64,000 bases of DNA, taken from contig CAKVMD010000001.1 in NCBI GenBank assembly GCA_934771475.1, forward strand, positions 137,597-201,596, in the 5' to 3' direction. The DNA comes from an uncultured Clostridia bacterium. GTDB taxonomy: Bacteria; Bacillota; Clostridia; Christensenellales; UBA1242. Numbering within the stretch: the stretch's first letter is position 1; each line of letters opens with the position of its first letter. The notes beneath the pieces were generated by a model that saw only the letters and a list, made by a program, of their open reading frames with translations, was not told the origin of the DNA and searched no databases. Below, piece after piece: positions 18,221 to 26,911 of this stretch. The translations under genes were made by a program, and so were the position numbers.

Positions 18221-18955
18221 TCAATAGATTACTTCTTTTAAATAAAGTCCACAAGCAGGCATAGTTTTGCCACTTTTGGCCCTATTGCCAGTAGCAAGTG
18301 CTTCTTTAACATCACTTTCGCTCAACTTGCCCTGAGCAAAATCAACCATGGTTCCCACAATAATGCGAACCATATTGTAAAGAAAACCATTGCCTGTAAC
18401 CTCAACAAATATGTGCTCATCTTGCCTTTTAACTGTGATGCCAAAAATTGTTCTCTCAAAAGATTGCACCTGAGTTTGAGAAGAGCAAAACCCTTTGAAG
18501 TTGTGCGTCCCCACAAGCATATCTGCACATTTTTGCATAAGGATTGTGTCTAGCGGCTTTTCTTCCCTACTAGCATAGTCTTTTTCAAAAATCCTCTTCT
18601 CTTGGGAGTTTAAAATCTTGTAAACATAAGTCTTTTTATGGGCTGAAAATCTTGCATGGAAGTCCTCGCCGGCGACTTTCACATTTTTTATTTTTACATC
18701 TTCTGGAAGAGCGCGGTTTAAAATCTCCTTAATCTTTTCGGTCGGCAAATTTAAATCAATTTCAAAGTGCGCCACTTGTCCCAGCGCGTGCACACCGGCA
18801 TCGGTTCTACCACTACCAAAAACTTCCACCGCTTGCTTTGTAGAGGCAAATATGGCCTCTTCAATAACGCCTTGCACGGTTCGCATATCGGGTTGCTTTT
18901 GCCAACCAGAAAAGTCCTTGCCATTGTATTCAATTTCTAACATAAACTTGTTCAT
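18221..18955 (-). CDS. truA: tRNA pseudouridine(38-40) synthase TruA
   Basis: Converts uridines 38-40 of the tRNA anticodon stem to pseudouridine. 244 residues from the ATG at 18955, matching the usual 245-260; an upstream ATG adds 15 residues not typical of the family. The catalytic Asp is D52 in FGSGRTDAGVHALGQV. The second half carries FHARFSAHKKTYVY and the conserved GNGFLYNMVRIIVGTMV. No strong ribosome-binding site is visible in front of the chosen ATG, so the start is less certain than the function. It lies upstream of alaS on the same strand with a 92-bp gap. Confidence 0.94.
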   Translation of the reverse strand: MNKFMLEIEYNGKDFSGWQKQPDMRTVQGVIEEAIFASTKQAVEVFGSGRTDAGVHALGQVAHFEIDLNLPTEKIKEILNRALPEDVKIKNVKVAGEDFHARFSAHKKTYVYKILNSQEKRIFEKDYASREEKPLDTILMQKCADMLVGTHNFKGFCSSQTQVQSFERTIFGITVKRQDEHIFVEVTGNGFLYNMVRIIVGTMVDFAQGKLSESDVKEALATGNRAKSGKTMPACGLYLKEVIY

Positions 18956-19050
18956 AGACTTATTATAACTAAAAAATATATTTTTGTCTATAAATATCAC
19001 TTTTTTTCAGCCCTTTTATTTCAATTTTTCAAAGTTAAATCTTTGTTTGT

Positions 19051-19080
19051 TTGACTTTTATGCGCAAGAAATAATATACT
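19051..19080 (+). promoter_or_regulatory. Promoter of the pyruvate:ferredoxin oxidoreductase gene
   Basis: TTGACT at 19051-19056, 18-bp spacer, TATACT at 19075-19080. Start near 19087, with the AGGAG site at about 19100 and ATG at 19110. Confidence 0.65.
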
Positions 19081-19109
19081 TAAACTAGAAATCTTTATTA
19101 GGAGCAAAA

Positions 19110-22100
19110 ATGAAGAAAATTATTTGTGATGGGGCAAGCGCGGTTGGTAAGATTGCATACCAGTTAAGTGAAGTTATTCCAATCTATCCTATAACCCCTT
19201 CAAGCCCTATGGCAGAATTTTGTTCAAGAGAAAATTCTCTTGGCAAAAAGAACATTCTTGGAGAAGTTCCAAAAATGATTGAAATGCAAGCAGAGAGCGG
19301 TGTTGCTGGAACTTTGCACGGTGCAGGGCTTTCTCACGCACTCACCTCAACCTTTACTTCAAGTCAAGGGCTTCTTCTTATGATGCCAAATATGTTTAAA
19401 ATTGCGGGAGAAGGCTTACCTTGTGTTATTCATGTGGCAGCACGCGCGGTTGCAAGCCATGCGCTATCTATTTTTTGCGACCATAGTGATGTTATGGCTG
19501 TAAGGTCAACAGGTTTTATAATCTTAAATTCCTCTTCTGTTCAAGAAAGTGCAGATATGGCCCTCGCAAGCCACATGCTTGCACTAAAATCTCGCCTCCC
19601 TGTCCTTCATTTTTTTGACGGGTTCAGAACAAGCCATGAAATTCAAAAAATCGAAATGCTTGACGAGAATGAAATTTCATGCCTTGTAAAAGATGAAATG
19701 TTATCTTACAAAAATTCGTTTAAAGAGGCTTTGTTTGGTTCCGCTCAAAATCCTGATGTATTTTTCCAAAATCGAGAACGCATAAATGGAAAATACGCTC
19801 TTGTCGCACCAAAATTAGAGGAAGTTTTTGAGCAAATAAATGCCTTGCGCAAAACCTCATATAAACCTTATGAATATTATGGTTGTGCGGATGCTGAAAA
19901 GATTATTGTGGCAATGGGGTCGTCATGCAAAACTATTGAAGAATACATTGACTTTAACCCACAAGAAAAAATTGGGCTTGTTAAAGTGCGACTTTTCAGA
20001 CCTTTTGTTGCAAGTGCATTTTATGACTCTTTGCCAAAAAGCACAAAAATTATCACTGTACTCGACAGAACAAAAGAGAATGGTGATATTGCACCTCTTG
20101 CACAAGATGTCCTCTCCTCCCTCTATGAGCGAAAATCAAACATTAAAGTTTTACATGGGCGTTATGGGCTCGGAGGCAAGGACTTTACGCCAAGCGATGT
20201 GAGAGCCATTGTTAAAAACATGACAACAGCGAAGAAAACTAATTTTTCTGTTGGCATTATTGACGACCTTACAAATCTTAATTTGCCTTGCGAAAACTAC
20301 AACTTGCCTTTAAACGGAAAATCTATCAAGATTTTTGGGCTGGGAAGTGATGGAACTGTTTCGGCCAGCAAATCCACCGTTAAAATTTTAGGTGAAAACT
20401 ACGCCCAAAACATTCAAGGATATTTTGAATATGACTCTAAAAAATCTGGCAGTCTGACCATTTCCCATTTGCGAATTTCAAAGGAGCCTATTAAAAGCGA
20501 GTATCTTGTGAATGAGGCCGATGTTATTGAGATAAACAATTTTTCGTTTGTTCACAAATATGACTGCCTAGACGGATTAAAAGAAAATGGCATTGTTTTA
20601 ATCAACTCCATCTTTTCGCCAGAAGAAATAGGCAAAGTTTTACCAAAAAAATATTGTCAAATTTTAAAAGATAAACATGCCAAACTTTTTGTTATAAACG
20701 CACAAAAAATCGCCAATGTCTGCGGGCTAGGCGAAAAAATCAACATTATTATGATGAGCGCACTTTTTAAAGGCGCGAACCTTCTTTCTCAAAATGAAAT
20801 TTGTGATAATATTTCAAAATACATTCATTCAATGTTTGCTCAGAAAGGTCAAGACGTGGTTGACAAAAATTTAAAAGCCATGAAAATGGGACTGGAAATT
20901 AATGAAGTCAATGTGCAAACCCTTGAAGGAAAAGACTATCCAGTAGAGAAAATTAGCGATAATGAGTTTTACACTCAAATAATGCAAAAGATAAGCAAAA
21001 TGAAAGGCGGAGAAATCCCAGTTTCAGAGTTTAATGAGGATGGAAGTTCTCCACTTGGCACAAGTAAATTTGAGAAACGAAACATAGCCTTCCGCCTGCC
21101 AAAATGGATAAAGGAAAACTGCGTTCAATGCGGTCAGTGCACTCTTGCTTGTCCCCACTCTGCTTTGCGGGCTTTGCTAACAGATGAAAATGATGGGTCG
21201 TTTGTCCCAGCGCTTGGACTAAAAGATAAATTTTATAAAGTCTCGCTTTCTCCGCTTGATTGCACTGGGTGTGGAGTGTGCGCCAAAACCTGCCCTGCAA
21301 TTAAAAAAGCGTTAGAAATCTGTGAAACCGCTGACATGCTCGAAGAGAAGAAACAAGAGTTTGCTCGCGATGAAAAAGTTTCGCTTTCAACTCAAACACT
21401 TTTCTCCCCTCTCACTCCAAAAGGGCTCCAATTTAAAGAAAGCCTTTTCAAATTCCCGGGGGCTTGTGCTGGTTGTGGGGAGACCCCTTATCTTAAAATT
21501 TTGACCATGTTGAATGGGTCAAACATGATGATAGCAAACGCTACTGGTTGCTCTTCCATTTATTCAGGAACCTATGGGAGTTGCCCTTACGAAAAAGATG
21601 AAAACGGCGGAATTTTGTGGGCAAATAGTTTGTTTGAAGATAACGCAGAATTTGGGCTTGGGTTAAAACTCGGCAACGAATTTGGGAAAAACAAAGATAA
21701 ACCCGTTTGGATTGTGGGAGGCGATGGCTGGGCTTATGACATTGGGTTTGGTGGACTTGACCATATTTTAGCAAGCGGGCAAAATGTAAATATTTTGGTG
21801 CTAGACAATCAGACATATTCAAACACTGGTGGACAACAAAGCAAAGCGACTCCAACAGGCGCGAAAGTAAAATTCGCCGAGAACGGGAAAAAAGAACGCA
21901 AAAAAAATCTTGGAGAAATTGCTCTTTGCTATAAAGATGTTTATGTAGGGCAAATTTGTTTCGGAGCAAATATGGCTCACACAATTAAAACTCTTCAAGA
22001 AGCGCAAGAATATAAAGGCGTTAGCATTGTGATTGCATACTCCACTTGTGTAAATCAAGGGTTTGATATGTCAAATATGACAAGCGTTATGAAAGAAGCC

Positions 22101-22310
22101 TGTGAAAGCGGTTTTTGGCCAATTTATAACTATTATCCAGACACAAAAGAAATTAAATTATTAAGTGATTTTAATGATGAAAAATATTATGCTTTTTTGA
22201 AAAAAGAAAGACGTTTTAATTCTGGCGAAAACGCCCTAATTGAAAGGCAAATAAATGATTCAAAAGAATTTATTTCTTATTTAAAAAATAAGCAAAAAAA
22301 TGGCAACTAA
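19110..22310 (+). CDS. nifJ: Pyruvate:ferredoxin (flavodoxin) oxidoreductase
   Basis: Single-chain homodimer-type enzyme that splits pyruvate with CoA to acetyl-CoA, CO2 and reduced ferredoxin in anaerobes. Domain I begins DGASAVGKIAYQLSEV and IYPITPSSPMAE. A transketolase-C-like domain II and the gamma-like domain III (FGLGSDGTVSASKS near residue 410) follow. The ferredoxin domain has two 4Fe-4S motifs, CVQCGQCTLACP near 670 and CTGCGVCAKTCP near 716. The TPP domain has CAGCGE near 785, GGDGWAYDIGFGG near 870 and the late cluster Cys in STCVNQG. 1,066 residues is about 100 shorter than common homologues, although every cofactor motif is present. It has its own promoter and terminator, so it is monocistronic. 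Confidence 0.96.
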   Translation: MKKIICDGASAVGKIAYQLSEVIPIYPITPSSPMAEFCSRENSLGKKNILGEVPKMIEMQAESGVAGTLHGAGLSHALTSTFTSSQGLLLMMPNMFKIAGEGLPCVIHVAARAVASHALSIFCDHSDVMAVRSTGFIILNSSSVQESADMALASHMLALKSRLPVLHFFDGFRTSHEIQKIEMLDENEISCLVKDEMLSYKNSFKEALFGSAQNPDVFFQNRERINGKYALVAPKLEEVFEQINALRKTSYKPYEYYGCADAEKIIVAMGSSCKTIEEYIDFNPQEKIGLVKVRLFRPFVASAFYDSLPKSTKIITVLDRTKENGDIAPLAQDVLSSLYERKSNIKVLHGRYGLGGKDFTPSDVRAIVKNMTTAKKTNFSVGIIDDLTNLNLPCENYNLPLNGKSIKIFGLGSDGTVSASKSTVKILGENYAQNIQGYFEYDSKKSGSLTISHLRISKEPIKSEYLVNEADVIEINNFSFVHKYDCLDGLKENGIVLINSIFSPEEIGKVLPKKYCQILKDKHAKLFVINAQKIANVCGLGEKINIIMMSALFKGANLLSQNEICDNISKYIHSMFAQKGQDVVDKNLKAMKMGLEINEVNVQTLEGKDYPVEKISDNEFYTQIMQKISKMKGGEIPVSEFNEDGSSPLGTSKFEKRNIAFRLPKWIKENCVQCGQCTLACPHSALRALLTDENDGSFVPALGLKDKFYKVSLSPLDCTGCGVCAKTCPAIKKALEICETADMLEEKKQEFARDEKVSLSTQTLFSPLTPKGLQFKESLFKFPGACAGCGETPYLKILTMLNGSNMMIANATGCSSIYSGTYGSCPYEKDENGGILWANSLFEDNAEFGLGLKLGNEFGKNKDKPVWIVGGDGWAYDIGFGGLDHILASGQNVNILVLDNQTYSNTGGQQSKATPTGAKVKFAENGKKERKKNLGEIALCYKDVYVGQICFGANMAHTIKTLQEAQEYKGVSIVIAYSTCVNQGFDMSNMTSVMKEACESGFWPIYNYYPDTKEIKLLSDFNDEKYYAFLKKERRFNSGENALIERQINDSKEFISYLKNKQKNGN

Positions 22311-22328
22311 TTTGCCATTTTTTTATTT
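22298..22328 (+). terminator. Terminator of the oxidoreductase gene
   Basis: Stem AAATGGCAA / TTGCCATTT overlapping the stop codon, then a run of T. Confidence 0.8.
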
Positions 22329-22451
22329 TTAGAATATTTTTTATTATTTAATATTGCTTTAATTTTTTATTTTGTTTTTATTAAGATTATTTTAATATAT
22401 AATTTGTTTTTTCATTAATTTTTTTAATATTTTTGATTATTTTTTTAGAAT

Positions 22452-23357
22452 TTATAAACCATATTTTTTTAGATTTTTTTCAAGCAATGATTTGACCTTA
22501 AATGGCTGGTTTGCCATGCCTTGACCATGTTCACAATTTGGCAAAATAAGAATTTGACTATTAAAAGAAGGCAAACCCTCTTGTAAAGAATACGCCATTT
22601 CAATGGGCACAATTTCGTCTTTTTCGTCATGCATTATTAAAATTGGAATAGAAGATGATTTAACATTTTCAATTATTTCATTATCTTTAAAGTTTATTTC
22701 TTTTGTTGTTTTCAAGAATTTAAAAAACGCTTTCTTTGGTGGTTTAATTTTGCTTTTACTTATTATAAAGGAAAGTTCGCGCCTTATGCTATCATAAGCA
22801 CTTTCGCATATAACCATTTTAACATTTTTAGGGAATTTATCGAGCACTGTTAAACTTGCCACTGCCCCAACGCCAATCCCATAAAGAACGATTTTATAAT
22901 TTTGATTGATTGCACAAATATGCTCTATCCATGCAAGCAAATCTTCTCCTTCTTCTAGCCCATAACTACACTGGCCACCGCTAACTCCGTGTGCCCGCAA
23001 ATCTATTGCCAAAACATCATAGTTTTGCTGTAAAAAATAACTACTTAACTCCCACATTTGTCCATGGTCAGCGCCAAAAGAATGTAATAAAATGGCAAGT
23101 TTGTCTAACCCGTTATTTTTGTATTTTCCCTTTAATTCAACTCCCCTAGACAAGCATTTTATTTCTGAAAAGCCATCAAATTTAGACTTATCAGTATCTT
23201 TGTTTTCTTCCAAAAATTTTTTATTTCGCGCTTTTAAAAATTCACCTTTTCTTGAAAAATATTTATGATAAAACAGATTGAAAAAAACAAGATAGCCACC
23301 GAGAGCAAACGGGATAATTAAAAGTAAAACAAGTAATATGATTAAAAAAATCTTCAT
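22452..23357 (-). CDS. Membrane-anchored alpha/beta-hydrolase-fold protein lacking the nucleophile Ser
   Basis: 301 residues. An N-terminal membrane helix (about 2-27) is followed by an alpha/beta-hydrolase domain: LLHSFGADHGQMWE (oxyanion region, about 92), DLRAHGVSGG (about 118-127), then IMHDEKDEIVP (Asp, about 247) and NCEHGQG (His, about 277). The nucleophile elbow, normally G-x-S-x-G, reads G-I-G-V-G at residues 160-164, so Gly (codon GGC, 22872-22874) stands where Ser is expected; AGC would need one base change. Overall it resembles the FrsA/YqkD-like group of serine hydrolases. It may be a non-catalytic relative or use another residue. The start overlaps the upstream gene by 4 bp (ATGA), indicating coupling. 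Confidence 0.8.
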   Translation of the reverse strand: MKIFLIILLVLLLIIPFALGGYLVFFNLFYHKYFSRKGEFLKARNKKFLEENKDTDKSKFDGFSEIKCLSRGVELKGKYKNNGLDKLAILLHSFGADHGQMWELSSYFLQQNYDVLAIDLRAHGVSGGQCSYGLEEGEDLLAWIEHICAINQNYKIVLYGIGVGAVASLTVLDKFPKNVKMVICESAYDSIRRELSFIISKSKIKPPKKAFFKFLKTTKEINFKDNEIIENVKSSSIPILIMHDEKDEIVPIEMAYSLQEGLPSFNSQILILPNCEHGQGMANQPFKVKSLLEKNLKKYGL

Positions 23358-24259
23358 TCAACAACCACTGCTTTTACGCTATCACCCGATTTGGCATCCT
23401 GATAAGAAAGCCAATACCCAAATCCCTTTGGATTTTTTTCGTCAAGCGGAAACCAAACTGGATAGCCCGAAAGTTCTTTTGGTGCAACCTCTTGATACAC
23501 TCCTGGCACTCCATAACAAATATATTTTATCTCGTCCTCATCACGGATAATACCCACCACATAATACTCGCCTTTATCAATTTTAACTTTTGTCCACTTT
23601 GATTGACTAATTAGTGATTCAAGATAACTTTCCTCCTCACCGTCAGCAAAAATCTTATCAAGATGCGCTTTCATTTCATGATAGAAATCCTTATCTGTTT
23701 CCTCATCATTTTGCGCCTCGTCCGCCTCTTCTTTGTGATTTTCTTCATAATAAAGTTTATACTTGCAAGCACTGCAATCTTGCCCACAAGAAGAAGTACA
23801 AGCCATTGATTTATCTATTTCATTTTCAATTTCTTGTTTTAGGTCGTCATCGTAATCTATTTCTTTGTCATCAAGGATTTTTTCAACTTCCTCTACATTT
23901 TTTGCATCTGGCAAATTTGCAAAAGCCTCGTCAAGGTTATCTTTGATTGCGGTGGACGAATAAAGAATCGGTTTTGCTTCCCCGCCTACAAAGTTTAACA
24001 TACAGCACGAAAAATCAAGGGGTAATTCCTTCATATCTAAGTTTAAACTATAAACCATACCTCCAAGATATATCATTCCCGCTTTTGTAACTTTATGGTC
24101 GTGATAGACTCCAAGAGTTACAATGCCTTTTGGTTGCTCATCAAAATTATATAATCTCAGTTTTCCGCTGGTGGTGTTTCCGTTGCATTCAAGCGCTAAA
24201 AGCGCCTTTTTGTCATCGCCATGAAGTGAATTTAAAATAACATTTTTCTTGTATACCAT
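23354..24259 (-). CDS. Conserved unknown protein with Cys cluster and acidic middle
   Basis: 301 residues, no signal peptide or membrane helix, so probably cytosolic. The first 115 residues look like a beta-rich domain with GVYHDHKVTKAGMIYLGGMVYSLNLD and LDFSCCMLNF. A very acidic middle (about 120-200) holds a Cys cluster, CTSSCGQDCSACKY (about 153-166), that could bind a metal or form disulfides. The last 100 residues contain WTKVKIDKGEYYVVGIIRD, KYICYGVPGVYQEVAPKEL and GFGYWLSYQDAKSGDSV, a pattern I have seen in unannotated Clostridia proteins but cannot name. GAGG precedes the ATG. It is first in a two-gene operon with the hydrolase-fold protein. Confidence 0.72.
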   Translation of the reverse strand: MVYKKNVILNSLHGDDKKALLALECNGNTTSGKLRLYNFDEQPKGIVTLGVYHDHKVTKAGMIYLGGMVYSLNLDMKELPLDFSCCMLNFVGGEAKPILYSSTAIKDNLDEAFANLPDAKNVEEVEKILDDKEIDYDDDLKQEIENEIDKSMACTSSCGQDCSACKYKLYYEENHKEEADEAQNDEETDKDFYHEMKAHLDKIFADGEEESYLESLISQSKWTKVKIDKGEYYVVGIIRDEDEIKYICYGVPGVYQEVAPKELSGYPVWFPLDEKNPKGFGYWLSYQDAKSGDSVKAVVVE

Positions 24260-24379
24260 AATTATCCTCTTAGTATTATTATACTTTGAGCAGTCTATTT
24301 ATGAATTTAGAAAACTGTCATTTAATAAAGAGATTTGTCATATATTGTCAATATTTTTAAATGTATAAAACGCTGTTAA

Positions 24380-24405
24380 AAAAGTAAGCCCCATGATTTA
24401 CTTTT
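24380..24405 (-). other. AT hairpin between convergent-free operon ends
   Basis: Stem AAAAGTAA / TTACTTTT with a 10-base loop, about 70 bases past the transketolase stop on the minus strand and beyond its main terminator. Possibly a backup terminator. Confidence 0.4.
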
Positions 24406-24420
24406 GTTATATTACGTAAA

Positions 24421-24457
24421 AAAACACTTGCTAATTTTTACTTATAGCAAGTGTTTT
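24421..24457 (-). terminator. Terminator of the patatin-transketolase operon
   Basis: 12-bp stem AAAACACTTGCT / AGCAAGTGTTTT with a 13-base loop; on the minus strand a T-run follows. It lies 18 bases after the transketolase stop. Confidence 0.85.
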
Positions 24458-24474
24458 TATTTTTTTAAAAAGAA

Positions 24475-26433
24475 TTATTTACCAAGTTTCTTAGTGATTT
24501 TCTTTACAATTTCTTTTACGCTAAAACCAGCCTTTGCGTAAACCTCTTCACCTTTTCCACTTCCTTGGTAGTTTTCAACGCCAATCATAAGCCCGTCATC
24601 ACCGATGTATTTATACCAAGATGAGTCATTTGATGCTTCAATCGCAACCCTTAAAGCCTTACCCTTTTGTATAACCCTTGATTTGTATGCTTGTGGTTGT
24701 TTGTCAAAAATTTCCATACAAGGCATTGAAACAACCGATACAGACATCTTTTTGCCAAGTTCTTCATAAACTTCAAGCGCAAGTCCTACTTCTTTGCCAC
24801 TTGCAAAAATTACAACATCCGCATCTTGTGCGTTCTTTAATACATATCCTCCGTTAAGTGCACCAGTGAAACTGCTTTCTACCACTGGCATAGCATCTTT
24901 TGACAAAACCATTGCAATAGGCTGTTTGTCTGTTAAAGCGACCTTATAGCCAGCCAAAAGTTCGGTCCCATCGCAAGGACGGAATACATCAAGTCCGATA
25001 ATGCTACGAAGTTGACCGATTTGTTCAATAGGTTGGTGCGTAACCCCATCTTCTCCTATCGAAATAGAGTCGTGAGAAAAGAGGTAAAGGACATTTGTAC
25101 CCATGATAGCTGACATTCTTATCGCAGGGAGCATATATCCAGAAAACCCCAACATTGTGCTACAAAATGGCATGAAATCTTCATACAAACTTATTCCGTT
25201 ACAAATGCCAGCCATTGCGTGCTCTCTTACGCCAAAATGAATGTTTCTTCCTCGGCGATTGGCACTACTATAATTTCCACCATTTTCGATATATGCTTTT
25301 GTTGAATGCATAACATCGGCAGTACCTCCAACAACTTGTCCAAGTTTTTGAGCAATTTCGTTAAGGATAATTTCGTTGACTTCGCGTCCGCTCATCCCCT
25401 CCCACTTGTATGCAGATTTGAGCACTTTTTCAATATCAAACTTTTTCCTATCAAAAAAGATTTCAAATTGTCGGTAAAGTTCTGGGTTCGAGTTTGCATA
25501 TACGGCCAACTCTTGGTTCCAAGTCTCATGAGCAAGTTTACCTTTTCTTGCGCTTGCCATGCAATAGTCTCTAACATCAATAGGGACATAAAAATTTTCA
25601 AGCACTCCCAACTTTTGGTTAAATTCTTTGAGTTCGTTTTCAGTTAATATTCCACTGTGAGCAGATGATGTGCCTTCTTTTGTGGTTCCTATTCCGATAG
25701 TAGTTTTAAAAATGATAATTGTTGGTCTAATTGATTTTTTAGCCCTTGCAATAGCACGAGAACAACTTGAAACGGAGTTTCCTTTGTTGCATTTTATAAC
25801 ATTCCAACCCATTGCTTTAAATTTTTTAGCAACATTTTCTTTGTTTGCGATAGCAAGCGAGCCATCCATTGTAACATCATTTGCGTCATATAAAAGAATT
25901 AATTTATTTAAAGCAAGCGTTCCTGCAAGTGAGCAAGCCTCTTGTGCCACGCCTTCCATAAGACAGCCATCCCCTGCAACGCAATAAACATAGTGATTAA
26001 TTATAGGAAAACCCACACTATTAAAGCGTTCTGCCATCATTGTTTCAGCAATCGCCATTCCAACAGCGTTTGCCACGCCTTGTCCAAGAGCCCCAGTTGT
26101 GGCTTCCACTCCGTCAGTAACTTTCACTTCTGGATGTCCAGGTGTTTTTGAGCCTAGTTTGCGGAGAGATTTAAGGTCTTGAAGTGAAACATCAAAACCA
26201 AAAAGCGACAAAAGAGAGTAATAAACTGGGCAGGCATGTCCAGCCGACAAAACAATTCTATCTCTATTCATAAAGTCGGTATCTGAAACATCAAAATTGT
26301 AATGGTCTTTAAAAAGAGCCAGCATCATTGCGCTCATGCCAAGGCTTGCACCCAGATGTCCGCTTTGAGCATTTGTAACCTGCTGTGCAGTCAAACTTTT
26401 AACATAATTTAATGTTTTATTTGTTAAATTCAT
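24475..26433 (-). CDS. tkt: Transketolase
   Basis: Transfers two-carbon ketol units in the non-oxidative pentose phosphate pathway, using thiamine diphosphate. 652 residues, full length. N-terminal TPP domain: SGHLGASLG (about 24-32), PGHPEVK, TTGALGQGVANAVGMA (about 112-127) and GDGCLMEGVAQEA (about 152-164). Pyrimidine-binding domain: HFGVREHAMAGICNG (about 397-411) and SHDSISIGEDGVTHQPIEQ. C-terminal domain ends with YAKAGFSVKEIVKKI. AAAGGAG precedes the ATG inside the end of the upstream gene, whose stop codon is only one base away, so translation is coupled. Last gene of a four-gene operon. Confidence 0.96.
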   Translation of the reverse strand: MNLTNKTLNYVKSLTAQQVTNAQSGHLGASLGMSAMMLALFKDHYNFDVSDTDFMNRDRIVLSAGHACPVYYSLLSLFGFDVSLQDLKSLRKLGSKTPGHPEVKVTDGVEATTGALGQGVANAVGMAIAETMMAERFNSVGFPIINHYVYCVAGDGCLMEGVAQEACSLAGTLALNKLILLYDANDVTMDGSLAIANKENVAKKFKAMGWNVIKCNKGNSVSSCSRAIARAKKSIRPTIIIFKTTIGIGTTKEGTSSAHSGILTENELKEFNQKLGVLENFYVPIDVRDYCMASARKGKLAHETWNQELAVYANSNPELYRQFEIFFDRKKFDIEKVLKSAYKWEGMSGREVNEIILNEIAQKLGQVVGGTADVMHSTKAYIENGGNYSSANRRGRNIHFGVREHAMAGICNGISLYEDFMPFCSTMLGFSGYMLPAIRMSAIMGTNVLYLFSHDSISIGEDGVTHQPIEQIGQLRSIIGLDVFRPCDGTELLAGYKVALTDKQPIAMVLSKDAMPVVESSFTGALNGGYVLKNAQDADVVIFASGKEVGLALEVYEELGKKMSVSVVSMPCMEIFDKQPQAYKSRVIQKGKALRVAIEASNDSSWYKYIGDDGLMIGVENYQGSGKGEEVYAKAGFSVKEIVKKITKKLGK

Positions 26434-26434
26434 C

Positions 26435-26899
26435 TTAATCTCCTTTTAATTGGGCAATTATGCCCGCCACTGCATTCTTTTTAAGTTTGCTATCAAGAAA
26501 CACAATCTTATCTGATTTTTCAGTTAAAAATTGGTGTCTAAATTTATAATCAATCTCATTAATCGTCCCTTCCGCAAAATCATGAGGCAGAAAAACGTAA
26601 CATACGCACGATTTTTCAAACAAATCGAAATTATCCTTAAATAGGTCGAAATTTATAGATATGACTGCATTTTGAAACTCACTCATTGATGAGATAACGC
26701 CTCGTTCTCTCTTTTTAAGGTATTCTATGCCACATTTTTCAAGCACTTCTTTTGGGTTTATGAGGTCATACACCACCATATCTTTGGCATCTAAATTATA
26801 CATATCCAGTTTACTCGCAAGCGAGACAGCCACTCCCTTGCAAAACTTATCCGCTAGGGAGACAAGAACAATGTTTTCGACCTTGTTTAAATCTTTCAT
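26435..26899 (-). CDS. Small shikimate-kinase-like protein without a P-loop
   Basis: 154 residues, cytosolic. No catalytic motif could be matched with certainty. The layout ENIVLVSLADKFCKGVAVSL, then ASKLDMYNLDAKDMVVYDLI, then VLEKCGIEYLKKRERGVISS follows the order of shikimate kinases: P-loop, the L-G-x-x-F-x-D-x-D region, and the F-R-x-x-E-x region. But the Gly-rich GxxGxGKS/T loop is replaced by ADKFCKGV, so ATP binding in the usual way is doubtful. This relation is inference from the pattern. It sits 12 bp after the ComEC-type gene and one base before transketolase, suggesting a role tied to that operon. No good ribosome-binding site is seen, so re-initiation is likely. Confidence 0.55.
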   Translation of the reverse strand: MKDLNKVENIVLVSLADKFCKGVAVSLASKLDMYNLDAKDMVVYDLINPKEVLEKCGIEYLKKRERGVISSMSEFQNAVISINFDLFKDNFDLFEKSCVCYVFLPHDFAEGTINEIDYKFRHQFLTEKSDKIVFLDSKLKKNAVAGIIAQLKGD

Positions 26900-26911
26900 A
26901 AGTTTAGTTTA

